Shown: positions 51,816-60,806 of the stretch, one piece after another
How the letters are laid out: the number at the start of each line of letters is the position of its first letter
Position numbering within the stretch: position 1 is the stretch's first letter
Assembly (NCBI GenBank): GCA_013214355.1
Contig: JABSSL010000004.1
Location: 124,001-188,000, forward strand
Reading direction: 5' to 3'
DNA length: 64,000 nucleotides
From: Saprospiraceae bacterium
GTDB lineage: Bacteria; Bacteroidota; Bacteroidia; Chitinophagales; Saprospiraceae
Notes under the pieces: model-generated
The model's database searches: none
Told to the model about the DNA's origin: nothing
Seen by the model: only the letters and a program-made list of their open reading frames with translations
Program-made: the position numbers and the translations under genes

Positions 51816-51924
51816 GCAGAAAAGTTGTAAATAACGCTAGGGGCATCGAACTTTTTGGTGTAATTATTCCTTATTAAGCTGGGATCTAAGTTAGGTCCCA
51901 ACTCAATAGCACTTTACACCTTTT

Positions 51925-53184
51925 ATGGAGAAAAATAAACCTTCACAGTCCTTCACGCCCTATCAGAAATTGATCGTGGCGGTCATTACTTTCTTGCAGT
52001 TTACGATTGTCCTCGATTTCATGGTCCTCTCTCCATTGAGTGCCATTCTACTAGAGGAATTAGATATTACCACGACTCAATTTGGTTTGGCCGTTTCAGC
52101 TTATGCCTTTAGTGCCGGTATTTCTGGAGTGCTAGTGGCAGGCTTCGCCGATCAATTTGATCGTAAGCGTTTATTGCTCTTTTTCTACTGCGGATTTATC
52201 ATTGGTACCTTCCTCTGCGGCTTCGCACCGAATTATGAATTCTTGCTGATCGCCAGAGTCGTCACAGGTTTATTTGGAGGAGTGATTGGGGCCGTATCTT
52301 TTGCCATTATAACTGACCTCTTCCCGCTGGAGAAAAGGGGGGAAGTGATGGGATATGTACAAATGGCATTTGCGGCAAGCCAAGTGCTGGGGATACCTTT
52401 GGGCTTGTATATGGCCAATAACTGGGGCTGGCATTCTCCTTTTCTGTTGATCGCTTCCATCGGTTCTCTGGTATTTGTATTGATTGCTATTCAGATGAAG
52501 CCGGTCAATGCGCACCTAGCTAGATCTAGTAATACTTCACCTCTTTTACACCTTTGGCGTACCTTAAGTAAACGCCCCTACTTCAACGCATTTATGGCTA
52601 CCACCTTGTTGGCTACCGGCGGATATATGCTAATGCCTTTTGGTGCTGCTTTTAGTGTAAATAATCTGGGTATTAGCTTAGAGGATTTACCGCTAGTCTA
52701 TATGATCACGGGTATTTTTACTTTGTTCAGTGGACCATTGATCGGACATTTGAGTGATAAGACCGGAAAGTATAAGGTTTTCTTCTGGGGATCTATCCTG
52801 ACGATGGTGATGATCCTAATCTACACTAACTTAGGAATTACGCCCTTGTGGTTAGTCATTGTGTTAAGTTGCCTCGTGTACATCGGTGTAACTTCTCGGA
52901 TTATATCCAGTTCCGCGCTTATGACTGCTGTCCCCTCTGCAGATGATCGAGGTGCTTTTATGAGCGTTTCTAGTTCTATACAACAATTGTCGGGAGGGAT
53001 TGCCGCAGCGGCTGCAGGGATGATCATTTTCCAGGAAGAGAGTGGCTATATCCAACACTATCCCACTTTGGGGATAGTAGTAGCTATCACTATGACCTTG
53101 ACGATCCTCTTGATGTTGTTGGTAAATCGCTACGTACAAAGTAAGGAAGGGAAAGAGAAAGCCCCCAAGGTATTGACACCTTGA
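51925..53184 (+). CDS. MFS transporter
   Basis: The 419-residue protein has about 12 membrane helices with the MFS motif GFADQFDRKRLL between TM2 and TM3, and the second-half GHLSDKTGKYKV. It resembles the DHA1 drug:H+ antiporter branch (arabinose-efflux-like). The N-terminal QFTIVLDFMVLSPLSAIL is the typical first helix. The cargo cannot be determined. Tandem terminators follow. Confidence 0.9.
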   Translation: MEKNKPSQSFTPYQKLIVAVITFLQFTIVLDFMVLSPLSAILLEELDITTTQFGLAVSAYAFSAGISGVLVAGFADQFDRKRLLLFFYCGFIIGTFLCGFAPNYEFLLIARVVTGLFGGVIGAVSFAIITDLFPLEKRGEVMGYVQMAFAASQVLGIPLGLYMANNWGWHSPFLLIASIGSLVFVLIAIQMKPVNAHLARSSNTSPLLHLWRTLSKRPYFNAFMATTLLATGGYMLMPFGAAFSVNNLGISLEDLPLVYMITGIFTLFSGPLIGHLSDKTGKYKVFFWGSILTMVMILIYTNLGITPLWLVIVLSCLVYIGVTSRIISSSALMTAVPSADDRGAFMSVSSSIQQLSGGIAAAAAGMIIFQEESGYIQHYPTLGIVVAITMTLTILLMLLVNRYVQSKEGKEKAPKVLTP

Positions 53185-53213
53185 GGACTTAGAACATCTT
53201 TGAACAGACCTCA

Positions 53214-53282
53214 ATTGCCTTTAAGTGGCAATTTTTCTTTTATCCATCGTTAGACCTGCCTGCCGGCATAGGCAGGTTTTTC
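53214..53282 (+). terminator. Tandem terminators after the MFS gene
   Basis: First: ATTGCC (53214-53219) with GGCAAT (53227-53232) and TTTTCTTTT. Second: ACCTGCC (53254-53260) with GGCAGGT (53271-53277) and a T run. Together they isolate the MFS gene from the convergent mscL. Confidence 0.8.
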
Positions 53283-53409
53283 GCCGAATTGCCCGCATCT
53301 ACCTGGTTGCGCCAGCGAGACCGGTTCGACTGCAAAATCTGCCTTGACTAAAACAAAATTTGCTCACTTCCGGCTAATCAGTTCTGGTCAAACATGTTCA
53401 TATGATATT

Positions 53410-53826
53410 TTACTGCTTGCTGAGCAAGTCTCTAATTTCGGTTAGTAACTGTTCGGCGGTTGGGCCTGGAGGTGGAGCCGGAGCTTCAGGCTCCTTGTTG
53501 CGCTCTTGGATTTTATTGTAAGTGCGAACTAGCATAAAAATGATGAACGCAATGATCAAGAAGTCAATTACTTTTTGGATGAAAGCTCCATAACGGATAG
53601 AAACAGCCTCTTTAACTACTTCTCCCGCTTCATTGGTTTCTGCTTCCTGGAGTACCACCGCTAGGTCAGAAAAGTCTACACCACCCATGGCTAACCCGAT
53701 GGGAGGCATAATTACGTCATTGGTGAAGGAAGTAACGATGGCGCCAAAGGCCCCTGCGATAATTACTGCAACGGCTAGCTCTAGCACATTGCCCTTCATG
53801 ATGAAATCTCTGAATTCCTTTAACAT
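53410..53826 (-). CDS. mscL: Large-conductance mechanosensitive channel
   Basis: Starting at the ATG at 53826 gives 138 residues, the normal MscL length. The open frame upstream adds 31 residues not seen in MscL. The sequence [41 protein letters not shown] is the canonical N-terminal helix and TM1. TM2 is [18 protein letters not shown], and the cytoplasmic tail has a Pro-rich linker before the terminal helix. It releases osmolytes on hypo-osmotic shock. The periplasmic loop carries an acidic insertion ([15 protein letters not shown]), normal for Bacteroidota. Confidence 0.97.
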   Translation of the reverse strand: MLKEFRDFIMKGNVLELAVAVIIAGAFGAIVTSFTNDVIMPPIGLAMGGVDFSDLAVVLQEAETNEAGEVVKEAVSIRYGAFIQKVIDFLIIAFIIFMLVRTYNKIQERNKEPEAPAPPPGPTAEQLLTEIRDLLSKQ

Positions 53827-54048
53827 AGTTTGTGTTTTTAAGTTGATGCAAAGATTGTGGTGGGTCCTATAAGGCATGAAAGACCCTTTTGCTTTGTTTG
53901 TTAGGTGAACTAATCTCAAAAAAAGATTAGCATGACAACAATAAAAATACGATTCTACGCCTGATTACCAAAGATGGAAAGGTTGATCGTCCAGGTGGAA
54001 GGGATGAAGAGGCTAGATTTGGTGAGGAAAACAGGATTATGAATGCGA

Positions 54049-54079
54049 AAGCCCCCTGAAGTTACACTCCAGAGGGCTT
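54049..54079 (-). terminator. Hairpin after the aconitase gene
   Basis: AAGCCCTCTGGAG and CTTCAGGGGGCTT (minus strand) pair over 13 positions allowing G-U, with a 5-base loop, 24 bases after the aconitase stop. The T-tract is short. Confidence 0.65.
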
Positions 54080-54102
54080 CTCTATTTCTAGGAAGGGACT
54101 AC

Positions 54103-56391
54103 CTAAGCAGCGCCCATTTCTTCGCGAATTTTGTTCAAAGCAGATCCTGCTCTTACCCAATCAATTTGTGCTTGATTGTAAGTATGGGCTACTTCAAAAG
54201 TCTCAGAAGTTCCATCACTGTGATTAAGCTTGATGGTAAGGTTTTTACCTGCTGCCATCTCGTCAAAGTCTACAATATCGATCGTGTCATCTTGACGTAC
54301 TTTCTCATAATCATCCGTATTGACAAAGGTAAGGGCTAGCATACCTTGCTTCTTCAAGTTGGTCTCGTGAATACGAGCAAAAGATTTCACGATAACTGCA
54401 GTCACCCCTAAGAACCTTGGTTCCATCGCGGCGTGCTCTCGGGAAGAACCTTCCCCATAGTTTTCTTCTCCGAATACTACCGTGTTGATGCCCGCAGCCT
54501 GATATTTTCTTGCACTATCAGGTACCGCCATAAATTCAGCGTCGGTAGCACTATCAACGTAGTTAGCAACTAAGTTCGTTTTGTCACTAAAGTAGTTGAC
54601 CGCTCCAATCAAACAGTTATTGGAGATATTTTCTAGGTGACCTCTATACTTCAACCAAGGACCGGCCATAGAGATGTGATCCGTAGTACATTTCCCTTTG
54701 GTCTTGATCAACAGCCTCATGTTCTTAACTTGCGCTTCGCCCAAGGGAACGAAAGGAGTCAAAAGCTGAAGTCTTCTTGAATCTGGCTTCACCACCACTT
54801 CTATGCTGCTTCCATCTTCTGCGGGCGCATGATAGCCTCTATCTTCTACGTCGAATCCTTTTGGCGGTAGTTCAAAGCCTGTTGGTTCCTCTAGCTTCAC
54901 TTCCTCGCCCGCTTCATTGACCAATGTATCCGTCATCGGATTGAAATCCAATCTTCCGGCAATCGCAATTGCGGCTACCAGTTCTGGAGAAGCAACGAAG
55001 GCATGTGTATTTGGGTTACCATCTGCTCGCTTGGAGAAGTTTCTATTGAAAGAGTGTACGATGGAGTTCTTTGGTGCATTCTTAGGATCACTGTATCTGG
55101 CCCACTGTCCGATACAAGGTCCACATGCATTGGTGAAAATCTTCGCATTAAGCTTTTCGAAAACCTCCAAGATACCATCACGTGCTGCCGTAAATCGAAC
55201 TTGCTCAGAACCTGGGTTAATACCAAACTCTGCCTTTGTTTTAAGGCCTTTGTCTAATGCCTGTTGCGCAATGGAAGCGGCTCTGGTCAAATCTTCGTAA
55301 GAAGAGTTGGTGCAAGAACCAATTAATCCCCATTCTACCTCTAGCGGCCAATCATTCTCAGTGGCAGCTTTCGTCATATCCGAGCCTGCATTAGTGGAAA
55401 GATCAGGTGTAAATGGACCGTTCAACAAAGGCTTCAATTCAGAAAGGTCGATTTCAATAACTTGATCGAAGTATTTTTCAGGGTCTGCATAGCATTCAGC
55501 ATCCGCCGTTAGAAGCTCTTTGATGCCATCAGCCATATCCGCGATCTCGGCTCTCTCTGTCGCTCTTAGATATCTTGACATAGACTCATCATAACCGAAG
55601 GTAGAAGTAGTCGCACCAATCTCAGCACCCATGTTACAGATGGTACCTTTACCCGTACAACTCATGGATAATGCACCTGGGCCAAAGTATTCTACGATTG
55701 CACCAGTTCCACCCTTTACGGTTAAAATATCAGCCACTCTAAGAATCACATCCTTAGGAGCCGCCCAACCAGATAACTTACCGGTCAGTTTTACGCCGAT
55801 TAACTTAGGCATTTTCAATTCCCAAGGCATTCCCGCCATTACGTCTACTGCATCAGCTCCACCTACACCAATGGCAACCATTCCCAAACCACCCGCATTC
55901 ACGGTATGAGAATCTGTACCAATCATCATTCCACCAGGAAAAGCATAGTTCTCCAGTACTACCTGGTGAATAATACCAGCACCTGGCTCCCAGAATCCGA
56001 TGCCATATTTATCTGATACCGATTCCAAGAAGTTAAATACCTCATTTGAGGTGTTCATCGCTTCCTGTAAATCCTTATCTGCTCCCAACCTAGCTTGAAT
56101 CAAGTGATCACAGTGCACCGTGGAGGGTACAGCAACCTTGTCTTTTCCCGCCATCATAAACTGTAGCAAAGCCATCTGTGCTGTAGCATCCTGCATCGCT
56201 ACCCGATCCGGTTGGAAGAAAACATAATCTCCTCCGCGGGTAAAATCTTGTAATGGAGACTCAGCATGTAGGTGGGAATAGAGAATCTTTTCGCTAAGGG
56301 TTAAGGGGCGGCCCAATACTTTTCTTGCCTCGGCTATTTTGCCTGGTAAAGCATCGTAGTGAGCCTTAATCATATCGATATCGAAAGGCAT
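54103..56391 (-). CDS. Aconitate hydratase (mitochondrial-type)
   Basis: The 762-residue protein has the aconitase alpha/beta/alpha core and the C-terminal swivel domain. Fe-S ligands are visible: Cys in [11 protein letters not shown], and the paired Cys in [23 protein letters not shown] binds substrate, and [15 protein letters not shown] lies in the swivel domain. It isomerises citrate to isocitrate in the TCA cycle. The length and N-terminus ([18 protein letters not shown]) match the mitochondrial/bacterial AcnM-like type rather than AcnA or AcnB of E. coli, so I give no symbol. A good promoter lies upstream at 56464-56471. Confidence 0.95.
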   Translation of the reverse strand: MPFDIDMIKAHYDALPGKIAEARKVLGRPLTLSEKILYSHLHAESPLQDFTRGGDYVFFQPDRVAMQDATAQMALLQFMMAGKDKVAVPSTVHCDHLIQARLGADKDLQEAMNTSNEVFNFLESVSDKYGIGFWEPGAGIIHQVVLENYAFPGGMMIGTDSHTVNAGGLGMVAIGVGGADAVDVMAGMPWELKMPKLIGVKLTGKLSGWAAPKDVILRVADILTVKGGTGAIVEYFGPGALSMSCTGKGTICNMGAEIGATTSTFGYDESMSRYLRATERAEIADMADGIKELLTADAECYADPEKYFDQVIEIDLSELKPLLNGPFTPDLSTNAGSDMTKAATENDWPLEVEWGLIGSCTNSSYEDLTRAASIAQQALDKGLKTKAEFGINPGSEQVRFTAARDGILEVFEKLNAKIFTNACGPCIGQWARYSDPKNAPKNSIVHSFNRNFSKRADGNPNTHAFVASPELVAAIAIAGRLDFNPMTDTLVNEAGEEVKLEEPTGFELPPKGFDVEDRGYHAPAEDGSSIEVVVKPDSRRLQLLTPFVPLGEAQVKNMRLLIKTKGKCTTDHISMAGPWLKYRGHLENISNNCLIGAVNYFSDKTNLVANYVDSATDAEFMAVPDSARKYQAAGINTVVFGEENYGEGSSREHAAMEPRFLGVTAVIVKSFARIHETNLKKQGMLALTFVNTDDYEKVRQDDTIDIVDFDEMAAGKNLTIKLNHSDGTSETFEVAHTYNQAQIDWVRAGSALNKIREEMGAA

Positions 56392-56463
56392 AAACTGCTT
56401 GTTTTTTGGATTAATGATGGATTACCTGTTGGTAACTATTGATTGCCATTACTAAAAAGTCAA

Positions 56464-56471
56464 CAAATGTA
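56464..56471 (-). promoter_or_regulatory. Aconitase promoter
   Basis: TACATTTG (minus) matches TAnnTTTG exactly, with TTGGC about 19 bases upstream as a plausible -33 element. It lies about 75 bases from the aconitase start. Confidence 0.6.
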
Positions 56472-56676
56472 AAAAACTTAATGTTTTATTGCCAATAATG
56501 GACATAAATCCCGTTTCTGAATGCGTCTAGAGGCTTAACTCTAACTCACCATCTTTTCAAGGATGATCATTCCGTGGCTTTACTTTGTTACTACTAATAC
56601 TACAACCCAGACTGGATTCTGTTCTAAACCTTCCTGGAAAGCTTCAAATATTTCAGCATCCTATCATTCATAAACC

Positions 56677-56684
56677 TATCTTTG
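56677..56684 (+). promoter_or_regulatory. proB promoter
   Basis: TATCTTTG matches TAnnTTTG exactly, 38 bases upstream of the proB start; no clear -33 element is seen. The divergent spacer 56392-56722 contains nothing else that I can identify. Confidence 0.6.
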
Positions 56685-56722
56685 CGCCGATTTTTTGACA
56701 TTAAAAACCCTAAGAGAAAGTC

Positions 56723-57796
56723 ATGTCATACAGACGCCTAGTAGTTAAGGTTGGAACAAATGTATTGGCCCGAGAGGATGGATTATTGGACATCACTAGC
56801 ATCAGTCAGTTGGTCGATCAGATTGCTGCCCTAAAGGCAAGAGGTGTGGATGTCATCCTAGTATCATCAGGAGCAGTTGGAGCAGGAAGAAGTATGATGC
56901 AGATACCAGAAGGCTTGAACAAGGTCGTCCGCCGTCAAGTACTTTCCGCCATTGGCCAGGTCCGATTAATGGAGATTTATCGGCAATTATTTGCCAATCA
57001 GCAGTTGTTTTGTGCCCAGGTTTTGGCAACCAAGGAGGATTTTCGGGATCGACAGCACTATATCAATATGCAAAATTGCTTTCTGGCCTTGTTGCGGGAT
57101 CGGATTGTTCCCGTAGTGAATGAAAACGATGTGGTATCAGTTACAGAACTCATGTTTACGGATAATGATGAGTTGGCAGGGCTAGTGGCAGCCATGACGA
57201 ATGCGGATGGATTGGTGATTCTAAGCAGTGTTCAGGGGGTATTTGATGGCCCTCCTGATCAGGAAGGAAGTAAAGTGATTCCGGAGATTGATCCGCACGA
57301 TAAGAAATGGCAAAAGGTAATTCAGCCCTCTCGCTCCTCTTTTGGACGCGGCGGCATGCATACCAAGTTCCGCATTGCCCAGAAAGCAGCCAAGGTTGGG
57401 ATTCCTACTTTCATCGGGGATGGTCGGCAGGCTGATGTGTTGCTAGACCTGGTGAATGGCAACTTCAATGGCACCCGCTTCACTCCACAAACGGAATTGT
57501 CTAACGTCAAAAAATGGATTGCCTATAATGAGTTGCCGCAAAAGGGGGCGGTATATATTAATAAGGGTGCAGAAACCGTATTGCGCTCCGTAGATAAAGT
57601 CTCTAGCCTACTACCGGTGGGAGTGGTACGAATAGAAGGGGCCTTTGAAAAAGGAGACCTTCTGCGTATTCTCAATGAAGAGGGAGAAGGTATTGGTTTG
57701 GGCATAGCACAATATGGCTCGGAAAAAGCTCAGCAGCACCTGGGGCAGCAGGGCAAAAAAGCCCTGGTGCACTATGATTATCTGGTTATTGATTAA
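56723..57796 (+). CDS. proB: Glutamate 5-kinase with PUA domain
   Basis: The 357-residue protein has the amino-acid-kinase domain (RRLVVKVGTNVLARE at the start, VILVSSGAVGAGR, then VVPVVNENDVVS and FTDNDELAGLVAAM). The C-terminal PUA domain (about 270-357) contains KGAVYINKGAETVLRS and ILNEEGEGIGLGIAQYGS. It phosphorylates L-glutamate, the first step of proline synthesis, and is normally feedback-inhibited by proline. The proA partner is not adjacent. Complete. Confidence 0.95.
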   Translation: MSYRRLVVKVGTNVLAREDGLLDITSISQLVDQIAALKARGVDVILVSSGAVGAGRSMMQIPEGLNKVVRRQVLSAIGQVRLMEIYRQLFANQQLFCAQVLATKEDFRDRQHYINMQNCFLALLRDRIVPVVNENDVVSVTELMFTDNDELAGLVAAMTNADGLVILSSVQGVFDGPPDQEGSKVIPEIDPHDKKWQKVIQPSRSSFGRGGMHTKFRIAQKAAKVGIPTFIGDGRQADVLLDLVNGNFNGTRFTPQTELSNVKKWIAYNELPQKGAVYINKGAETVLRSVDKVSSLLPVGVVRIEGAFEKGDLLRILNEEGEGIGLGIAQYGSEKAQQHLGQQGKKALVHYDYLVID

Positions 57797-57832
57797 ATGG
57801 CCTTTTTGGGGTTCAGATTGGTAATCCTAAAC

Positions 57833-60590
57833 CTAGTCATCTGGCATTTTAAAGACAATCTCTAGCCGACGATTACAACGTCGCCCTTCCTCTGTATCAT
57901 TGGGACAAAGCGGAACGCTATCTCCATGACCGATCACACGGATTCGATCTTCTGCAAAACCACACATCCGTAAGAAAAGCCTTAATGGCATTGGCCCGTT
58001 GTATGGAAAGGTCTAAATTTTCCTTTTCTGTTCCCGTGTTATCAGTGTGCCCGTGCAGTTCTAGATCAGCTCCCATGCGCGTGGCGATTTCAGCCAATCG
58101 AGTAATTTCTGGAAAGGCTTTTTCAGGACGATCAAACTCTGCTTTGCCATTGAAGAAGGTACTATTTTCCAATTTGAAATTCTTGCGGATATAATCGAAT
58201 GAAGTCAGGATGAAAGTATCACGAATGATCTCACCTCGTTTTGTATCAGATAAATAGTGTGTGGTATCTCGTTCGGAGTAGTATCCCGGTACTTCAGGAA
58301 AAACTCTTACGACTTCAGTGCTATCAGCTACCGTGTATGAGTAGGTGCCTTTAATTGAGACGGGCTGGGCATGTACGTTTAATTCGTAATTCGGAGTAAA
58401 CTCAACGAACCCTCCTTTCCCAATAGGCTTGTGGTTTTCGTCCAATATTACCCCGGCAAGTCGCAATGCATTAGCAGGGAAGACTCCTGGCCCCAATTTA
58501 ACTCTCCAGATATCGAAATTATTGGTACAGCGATTTCGACGATGGAAATAGGCTTTGCCGCTGTATTCGGAGAAATAACTGACACCCGGATCATGGAAGT
58601 AGCTATTGAGCATTAGGCCAAGGTTGACGGGTTCTTCTAGGCTTGTCCAGTCCCTAGGGTTGCGCAAAACAATACTGTAAACGTCTTTACCACCTAAACT
58701 GCCTACCTGATTAGAGGTATAGATTAACATTCTCCCTTGTAAGGCCATGACTGGGTTTTGTTCATAGCTCCTAACTCTATTGATTTTCGTGCCAACGGAC
58801 ATAGGATGATGGTAGACTCCATCTTCACCTAAGTCGGAAGTGGCAATATCAATCTTAGGGACTTCTCGTGGATGCCTTCGCTCCGAATAGTATTCCACCA
58901 ACATGAGAGAATCATCTGGGGAGATCCAGGCGGAACCAGCAAAGGGAGGTTTCATTGGAAAGACTTCTGGAGTGGTCCAGGGTCTGCCAATGGCTATCCG
59001 GGTGGAGGTATATAGTCTCCCTCCAGATTTCAAGAGCATCTGTCTACCCCCTGAACTGATCGATAAGGGTATTACATCATCCGCAAATGATAACTTCTCG
59101 ACACGTATAGGTTGACTCCACTCCTCCTCCTGCTTAATGGAAGTCATCACCTGCGCCATTCGATTTTGCCGATTTCTTCTTACAAAAAAAACTTCATCTG
59201 TTTCACCCCAAGAGACCAATGCATATTCGTCGTGAGTAATCGTATTGAACGCATCTAGTGCTTCAGGAAAATTTTGCTCGGTCTCAGCTTTCTTAAGTAG
59301 AGATCCAAATAGTTTAAACCAACTTTGCTTTTCTGTTTGAAAGTAGAAGTCGGTTTTACAGGATGAGGTATCTGGAAAAAGAGGCTGTAGCTGTTCCAGG
59401 CCTAAACGAGCTGCCTTAAAGCGATACTGTCCTGCAAAAAAATCTAGGGTAGAGACAGCTAGGTCAAAAACTACTCGATGGTGAGGGTAGTCTTTCGCCA
59501 GATAGGCTACCTGATTAATAAAAGCAGAGGAGTCTAACTTTAGGTTACACTGCAGGAGTTGTGCCTGTAGGTCATACATTAAGGTAATGTCCTCTAATTG
59601 TTTTTGCTCATCAGCATTTAGCGCTTTGGCATCTTCAGCAAAGTTAGCGATGCAGAGTACTTGTCGGCAGATATCGGGGTCAAGGACGGTGTGGGGATTA
59701 TCTCGGTGGAAGGCTAGCAAAGGTTTTAGCTGGCTCGCGCAAAGGGCTTCTTTGGCAGAATCAAACCAACAATCTTGTGCTGTAGCGGTGATAGGGAAGT
59801 CCACTTTGAACTGATCCATATTACAATACGATTCGTGCACTTGGAAGATATCCCATGCATCCCTTTGTATCTCCCAATAGGTACTGAGATTGGCGGGAAG
59901 AACCACGTGCTCATAACGATGTGCCAGTGCTCGAACTTCTTCATACGTGAGATTCCATTTGTAGCCAAACTCAAAGGCACGACAGGATCGCCCAGCCTCC
60001 TGCTCAATTTCTTCAACAGTAGGTAGTTTAACTGCTCTACCTTCCCATTCTTGATCTAATGTATTATTAAAAACTACTTGTTTAGGGTCGATCGACTTAT
60101 TTACAATGATCTTCCTGAGGGTTTCAAGGGTGCGATCTGGCCAACGGCTGGAATTTTCTTCCAGTGCAATTAATTGGGTGATGGAACCCCGGCGAGAAAA
60201 GTCTTCTACAATTCGCTCTCGAAGATTTCTCCGAGCAGTCCTAATTTCTTGTCTTCCGGCTCTATGTCGATTTAGCTTTTTAATTTGTTTAATAGGCAAT
60301 CCGCCAATTTCCTCTTCCAGTGCGCAGAAATTTTCATGAATTTTGATCCAGGCTACAGTGTTTTTACTCTGATTAATGGCAATCCTATCTAAATAGAAGC
60401 GAGCTCCAGGGTCATAAACCTTGTGACCACGAGATCGCTCGAATTTTGGTTTGGCTTTTGAAACCTCCTGCTTATCTAGGAGTAACTTAACGCCCTTCGG
60501 GAAGCTGGCACATCCGATGATAGTGAGTGATAAAATGAGCAAAGAAAGGCTATAGCCGAGACGGCTGAAGCGGGGGGAGGGGGGGGGCAT
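57833..60590 (-). CDS. OmpA/PD40-type lipoprotein with a frameshift near its C-terminus
   Basis: The uninterrupted frame ends at 57918 (890 residues). It has a lipoprotein signal (LLILSLTIIGCAS), a helical/TPR-like N-half, PD40-like beta-propeller segments about 480-700 (ISPDDSLMLVEY; GRMLIYTSNQVGSLGGKDVY), a carboxypeptidase-regulatory-like domain and an OmpA domain (LELHGHTDNTGTEKENL). The tail FLTDVWFCRRSNPCDRSWR is abnormal. Shifting by one base at about 57954-57969 restores GFAEDRIRVIGHGDS and then CNRRLEIVFKMPDD, ending at TAG 57833, which is the normal OmpA C-terminus. So the gene is frameshifted in this sequence, either really or through a sequencing error. Role: a peptidoglycan-bound outer-membrane lipoprotein. 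Confidence 0.88.
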
Positions 60591-60734
60591 GGTGTTGTAA
60601 CGCTGTTTATTTTAAAATGAGACTTCACTAATATATGTAAAAAAATAAACATGTGTTACGTATTTGGGGATATCCGTTTTGGCTTTTTATTTTTTATATA
60701 AGTATTTTAGTTAAATTAAGATAAAGGTGATAAA

Positions 60735-60769
60735 CAAAAAAATCCCGTACCTACTGAAAGATACGGGAT
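60735..60769 (-). terminator. Terminator of the BlaI/M56 operon
   Basis: ATCCCGTA (60742-60749) and TACGGGAT (60762-60769) form the stem. Read leftward it is followed by TTTTTTTG. The spacer 60591-60806 has no gene. Confidence 0.85.
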
Positions 60770-60806
60770 TGGTAGGGTGATAGAAAAAATGCTTAAACGA
60801 TGAGCG

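Noticed and set aside
53827-53919. Extended MscL N-terminus
   Set aside because: The added 31 residues do not occur in MscL; the start at 53826 gives the family length.
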